A DNA stretch of 64,000 nt from Nitrospirae bacterium YQR-1 (GTDB taxonomy: Bacteria > Nitrospirota > Thermodesulfovibrionia > Thermodesulfovibrionales > Magnetobacteriaceae): contig JAMOBJ010000003.1 in assembly GCA_039908095.1 (NCBI GenBank), positions 1 through 64,000 of the forward strand, given 5' to 3'. The notes below the pieces were generated by a model. The model was not told the origin of the DNA and ran no database searches. It saw only the letters and a program-made list of their open reading frames with translations. A program made the translations under genes and the position numbers. This document shows positions 62,240-64,000 of this stretch, piece by piece; the first letter of the stretch is position 1; the number at the start of each line of letters is the position of its first letter.

Positions 62240-62443
62240 ATGAACATAGGACGAATAAGAATAATATTATATTCGATTTCAATAGCTGTTATGATTTTTT
62301 ATGGTTTCGGTTTTGCAACATCCTGTATGATGGGTGCAATAGGGGGGATGTCTAATATGATGAAACATAGCGTAACCACTGATAAAGCAAACACCGATAA
62401 CTCTACCAATAAAAATCCCGATAAGGGTTCGCACAACCACTAA
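62240..62443 (+). CDS. small exported or membrane protein ending in GSHNH
   Basis: 67 residues. One hydrophobic segment (IILYSISIAVMIFYGFGFA) is followed by TSCMMGAIGGMSNMMKH, which could be a lipobox-like Cys or a Met-rich metal site, then a polar Asn/Asp/Lys tail ending DKGSHNH. GGAG precedes the ATG by 6 nt. The promoter is tandem box site 3 with a stem in the leader. The TAA stop is the first three bases of repeat copy 16. No family recognised. Confidence 0.65.
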   Translation: MNIGRIRIILYSISIAVMIFYGFGFATSCMMGAIGGMSNMMKHSVTTDKANTDNSTNKNPDKGSHNH

Positions 62444-62567
62444 TACCAAGTTGCATTCAGAAGCATAACGAGGCGGCAAGGAGAAAGCGACGCAGGCGTA
62501 CTTTTAGTACGGTGAGGAGCTTTTAACGATGCCAACAAAGTTAGGCGATAGAATGCAACTCGGTATA
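62441..62567. repeat. dispersed TIR repeat, full length (copy 16)
   Basis: TAATACCAAGTTGCATTCAG on the left, AGAATGCAACTCGGTATA on the right, inner hairpin GCGTACTTTTAGTACGG. Its orientation is opposite to copies 4 and 14. The TAA at its left edge ends the 62240 gene. Confidence 0.88.
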
Positions 62568-62591
62568 AAATTAATAAAGGAGGTAAGGATA

Positions 62592-62825
62592 ATGTCTATA
62601 TTAATAAGTAATCAAGTTGCGCCGATTGTACAAAATCAAGTTCAATCAACATATGGGGGCCAAACAAACACTACAGGAAATGTAAACAGAGGAAACATGA
62701 TGGGCGGCGGTATGATGGGTGGTGGCGGTATGATGGGTACCAATGCGAATTCATCCTCTACCGTTAACATATCAGATGCTGCAAGAAATTTGCTTTCGGC
62801 AAGTAAAACGAATAACAATGTTTAA
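62592..62825 (+). CDS. small Met/Gly-rich protein
   Basis: 77 residues from ATG 62592, preceded by AAAGGAGGT. No signal peptide. An Asn/Gln/Thr-rich first third, a core MMGGGMMGGGGMMG (residues 37-50), and a tail VNISDAARNLLSASK of a kind common at the ends of small helical bacterial proteins. The Met clusters recall the exported gene at 61098. It may depend on read-through from the 62240 promoter across repeat copy 16. Function unknown. Confidence 0.65.
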   Translation: MSILISNQVAPIVQNQVQSTYGGQTNTTGNVNRGNMMGGGMMGGGGMMGTNANSSSTVNISDAARNLLSASKTNNNV

Positions 62826-62870
62826 AACTAATCCACAGCAGTAGGCATTAAGTTTTCTGGAGGGAAAGAG

Positions 62871-63338
62871 ATGTCAAGAATAGCCTTTTGTTTATCGCTT
62901 TTTGTAATCATTACTTTATTTAGTGTCCAGAGGGGATACGCGCAACAACAAAGATTCGAGACCCTCTCAGACTTAGTGGTTAAGGATACAAAAAGCGGGT
63001 TAATGTGGGTACGTAACGCCAACATAAGTGGCAAGGCAGCTACAAAAGAGGGAGCTGATCGATTGTTAAAAGACCTTAACGATAATAAATATGGGGGTTA
63101 TGCTGACTGGAGGCTTCCCAATATTTATGACTTTATCACTCTTATCGATTACTCAAAGTACAGGCCGGCTCTTCCTAAAGATCAAACTTTTTTTAATTTA
63201 CAATATGTTTATATAACTTCTACACCATGTGTGCACAGACAAGGACACTACTGGACTGTTAATATTCAACATGGGGATATCAGAATGTTTGAGGAGGGTA
63301 CATCTTTATACGTCTGGCCGGTAAGAAATGCTAATTAA
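62871..63338 (+). CDS. exported DUF1566 (Lcl C-terminal-like) protein
   Basis: 155 residues with a signal peptide (FCLSLFVIITLFSVQRGYAQ). The body is one DUF1566 domain: VVKDTKSGLMWVRNAN, GYADWRLPNIYDFITLIDYS and a C-terminal W-TVNIQHGDIR ... LYVWPVRN. The family is a C-type-lectin-like fold found in surface proteins. The ATG follows GGAGGG. Its role in this cluster is unknown; it lies in line with the two genes before and the cytochrome after. Confidence 0.82.
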   Translation: MSRIAFCLSLFVIITLFSVQRGYAQQQRFETLSDLVVKDTKSGLMWVRNANISGKAATKEGADRLLKDLNDNKYGGYADWRLPNIYDFITLIDYSKYRPALPKDQTFFNLQYVYITSTPCVHRQGHYWTVNIQHGDIRMFEEGTSLYVWPVRNAN

Positions 63339-63386
63339 ATTTTTTCAGGGATTAAACACTATCCCCCAAAGGAGGCTATGTAATTT

Positions 63387-63818
63387 ATGAGCAATTTCAG
63401 CAAAGTGATGTTTACGGCAGTGATAGTAACGTTTACATTGGTTATAATGACAACCGTTTTCGCATCTGCCCAGGAAAAAAATTCAGATGGTCATCAAAAA
63501 AACGGTGCGCATAACCATGTAAAATATCAAAAGCTAAAAAACCCCGTGAAACCTACCGCTAAAGCATTGGAAGAGGGCAAATTGCTGTATGCAGCCCACT
63601 GTGCCACATGTCATGGCAGCAGCGGAAACGGGGATGGGGAGACGATGAAAGGTGCTGATTTTACTACCGGTAATTTCAGACATGGTGGTACAGACGGTGA
63701 AGTTTATAATTTGATACTACATGGTTCGAAAGCTGCAGGTATGCCGGCATGGAATACTACTCTTACCTCCCGGGATATCTGGAAATTGGTTCGCATAGTA
63801 AAGAGTTATGGTAAGTGA
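63387..63818 (+). CDS. monohaem c-type cytochrome with His-rich leader
   Basis: 143 residues. Signal or anchor helix (VMFTAVIVTFTLVIMTTVFA), then DGHQKNGAHNHVKYQ, a His-rich segment sharing the GAHNH word with its neighbours. The class-I cytochrome c domain has C72-A-T-C-H76 (AHCATCHGSSGNGDG) and an axial Met candidate in AAGMPAW near residue 119. Typical of small periplasmic electron carriers (cytochrome c6/cbb3-III-like). An AAAGGAGG box stands 12-13 nt before the ATG. Last gene of the cluster. Confidence 0.88.
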   Translation: MSNFSKVMFTAVIVTFTLVIMTTVFASAQEKNSDGHQKNGAHNHVKYQKLKNPVKPTAKALEEGKLLYAAHCATCHGSSGNGDGETMKGADFTTGNFRHGGTDGEVYNLILHGSKAAGMPAWNTTLTSRDIWKLVRIVKSYGK

Positions 63819-63831
63819 AAAGAATACCTTG

Positions 63832-63963
63832 TTATACCAATTCTAATTCATTTGTCTAACTTTGTTGGCTTTGTCACAAGCTCCTCAACGTACAAAACAG
63901 TACGTCTGCGTCGCTTGTTCCCAGCCGCCTCGTTATACTTTTGAATTGGAATTGGAATTATAC
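63832..63963. repeat. dispersed TIR repeat, variant termini (copy 17)
   Basis: Termini TATACCAATTCTAATTCATT and TTGAATTGGAATTGGAATTA, inner hairpin CGTACAAAACAGTACG, usual GCGTCGCTTG and CAGCCGCCTCGTTA words. It joins directly to the next copy. Confidence 0.85.
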
Positions 63964-64000
63964 CAAGTTGCAGTCAAAAGAGTAACGGGGCGGCTTGGAG
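63959..64000. repeat. dispersed TIR repeat, cut by the window end (copy 18)
   Basis: TATACCAAGTTGCAGTCAAA followed by AGAGTAACGGGGCGGCTTGG, continuing past the window. Two copies in tandem here. Confidence 0.8.

Noticed and set aside
61989-62243. 84-codon plus-strand frame in the divergent control region
   Set aside because: It covers site 3, has no ribosome-binding site and its product has low-quality composition; better explained as promoter DNA.

Overview
The window reads as a chromosomal piece of an anaerobic, Gram-negative bacterium of moderate G+C. It carries a complete CODH/acetyl-CoA synthase core of the Wood-Ljungdahl pathway, lipopolysaccharide-type glycosyltransferases, many signalling proteins and a large number of intergenic palindromic repeats. 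The protein styles (CoA-dehydratase activase fused to DUF2229, PilZ, HD-GYP, acs genes joined to a NuoEFG-like module) fit a Nitrospirota lineage related to the magnetotactic Magnetobacterium group. That placement is inference from remembered similarity; no magnetosome gene or rRNA is present to prove it.

Layout. 0.1-11 kb: an Rpn-type nuclease, a PilZ protein, adenine deaminase (with a doubtful 5' end), a chemotaxis receptor, and a three-gene minus-strand phosphorelay (MASE3 hybrid kinase, REC-kinase, REC-HD-GYP). 10.8-19 kb: queF with a secreted cysteine-hydrolase-like protein, a repeat-filled gap, a giant acyl-CoA dehydratase activase translationally coupled to a 31-codon gene resembling ribosomal protein bS22/mS38, and two tandem secreted paralogues of unknown function. 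19-33 kb: an unknown membrane protein, a divergent arsR/arsC-acr3 locus, efp-accB-accC-thiE, a membrane glycosyltransferase, hemB, pgi, a 31-codon treZ-like remnant, and an ion transporter coupled to a CBS protein. 33-40 kb: a sensor HD-GYP protein, tilS, a pentapeptide-repeat protein, a haem-type sensor kinase and a PfkB sugar-phosphate kinase. 40-53 kb: one nine-gene minus-strand operon, acsE-acsD-acsC-acsB-cooS-nuoE-nuoF-FeS-nuoG, in which methyl transfer, the corrinoid protein, acetyl-CoA synthase and CO dehydrogenase are followed by an NAD(H)-linked electron-transfer module. 53-58 kb: two LPS-core-type glycosyltransferases, an orphan efflux adaptor and larC. 58-64 kb: a two-component system surrounded by small exported proteins rich in Met, Gly and His, a lipoprotein, a DUF1566 protein and a monohaem cytochrome c.

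The most interesting unexplained structure is in the last 6 kb. Four promoters there (upstream of the genes starting at 58367, 61409, 61909 and 62240) share an 11-bp tandem box, close to ATTCATAATTT followed by ATTCATAATTG. Each sits at exactly the same distance from a -10 hexamer, as expected of a regulon under the OmpR-type regulator encoded in the same cluster. The regulated products are tiny exported proteins without a described function.

A second theme is a dispersed terminal-inverted-repeat element (about 85-150 bp, TAATACCAAGTTGCAG-like ends, 18 full or partial copies). It sits at gene ends, and in at least five genes its TAATACC edge supplies the TAA stop codon. No tRNA, rRNA, CRISPR array, intact transposase or phage gene was seen.
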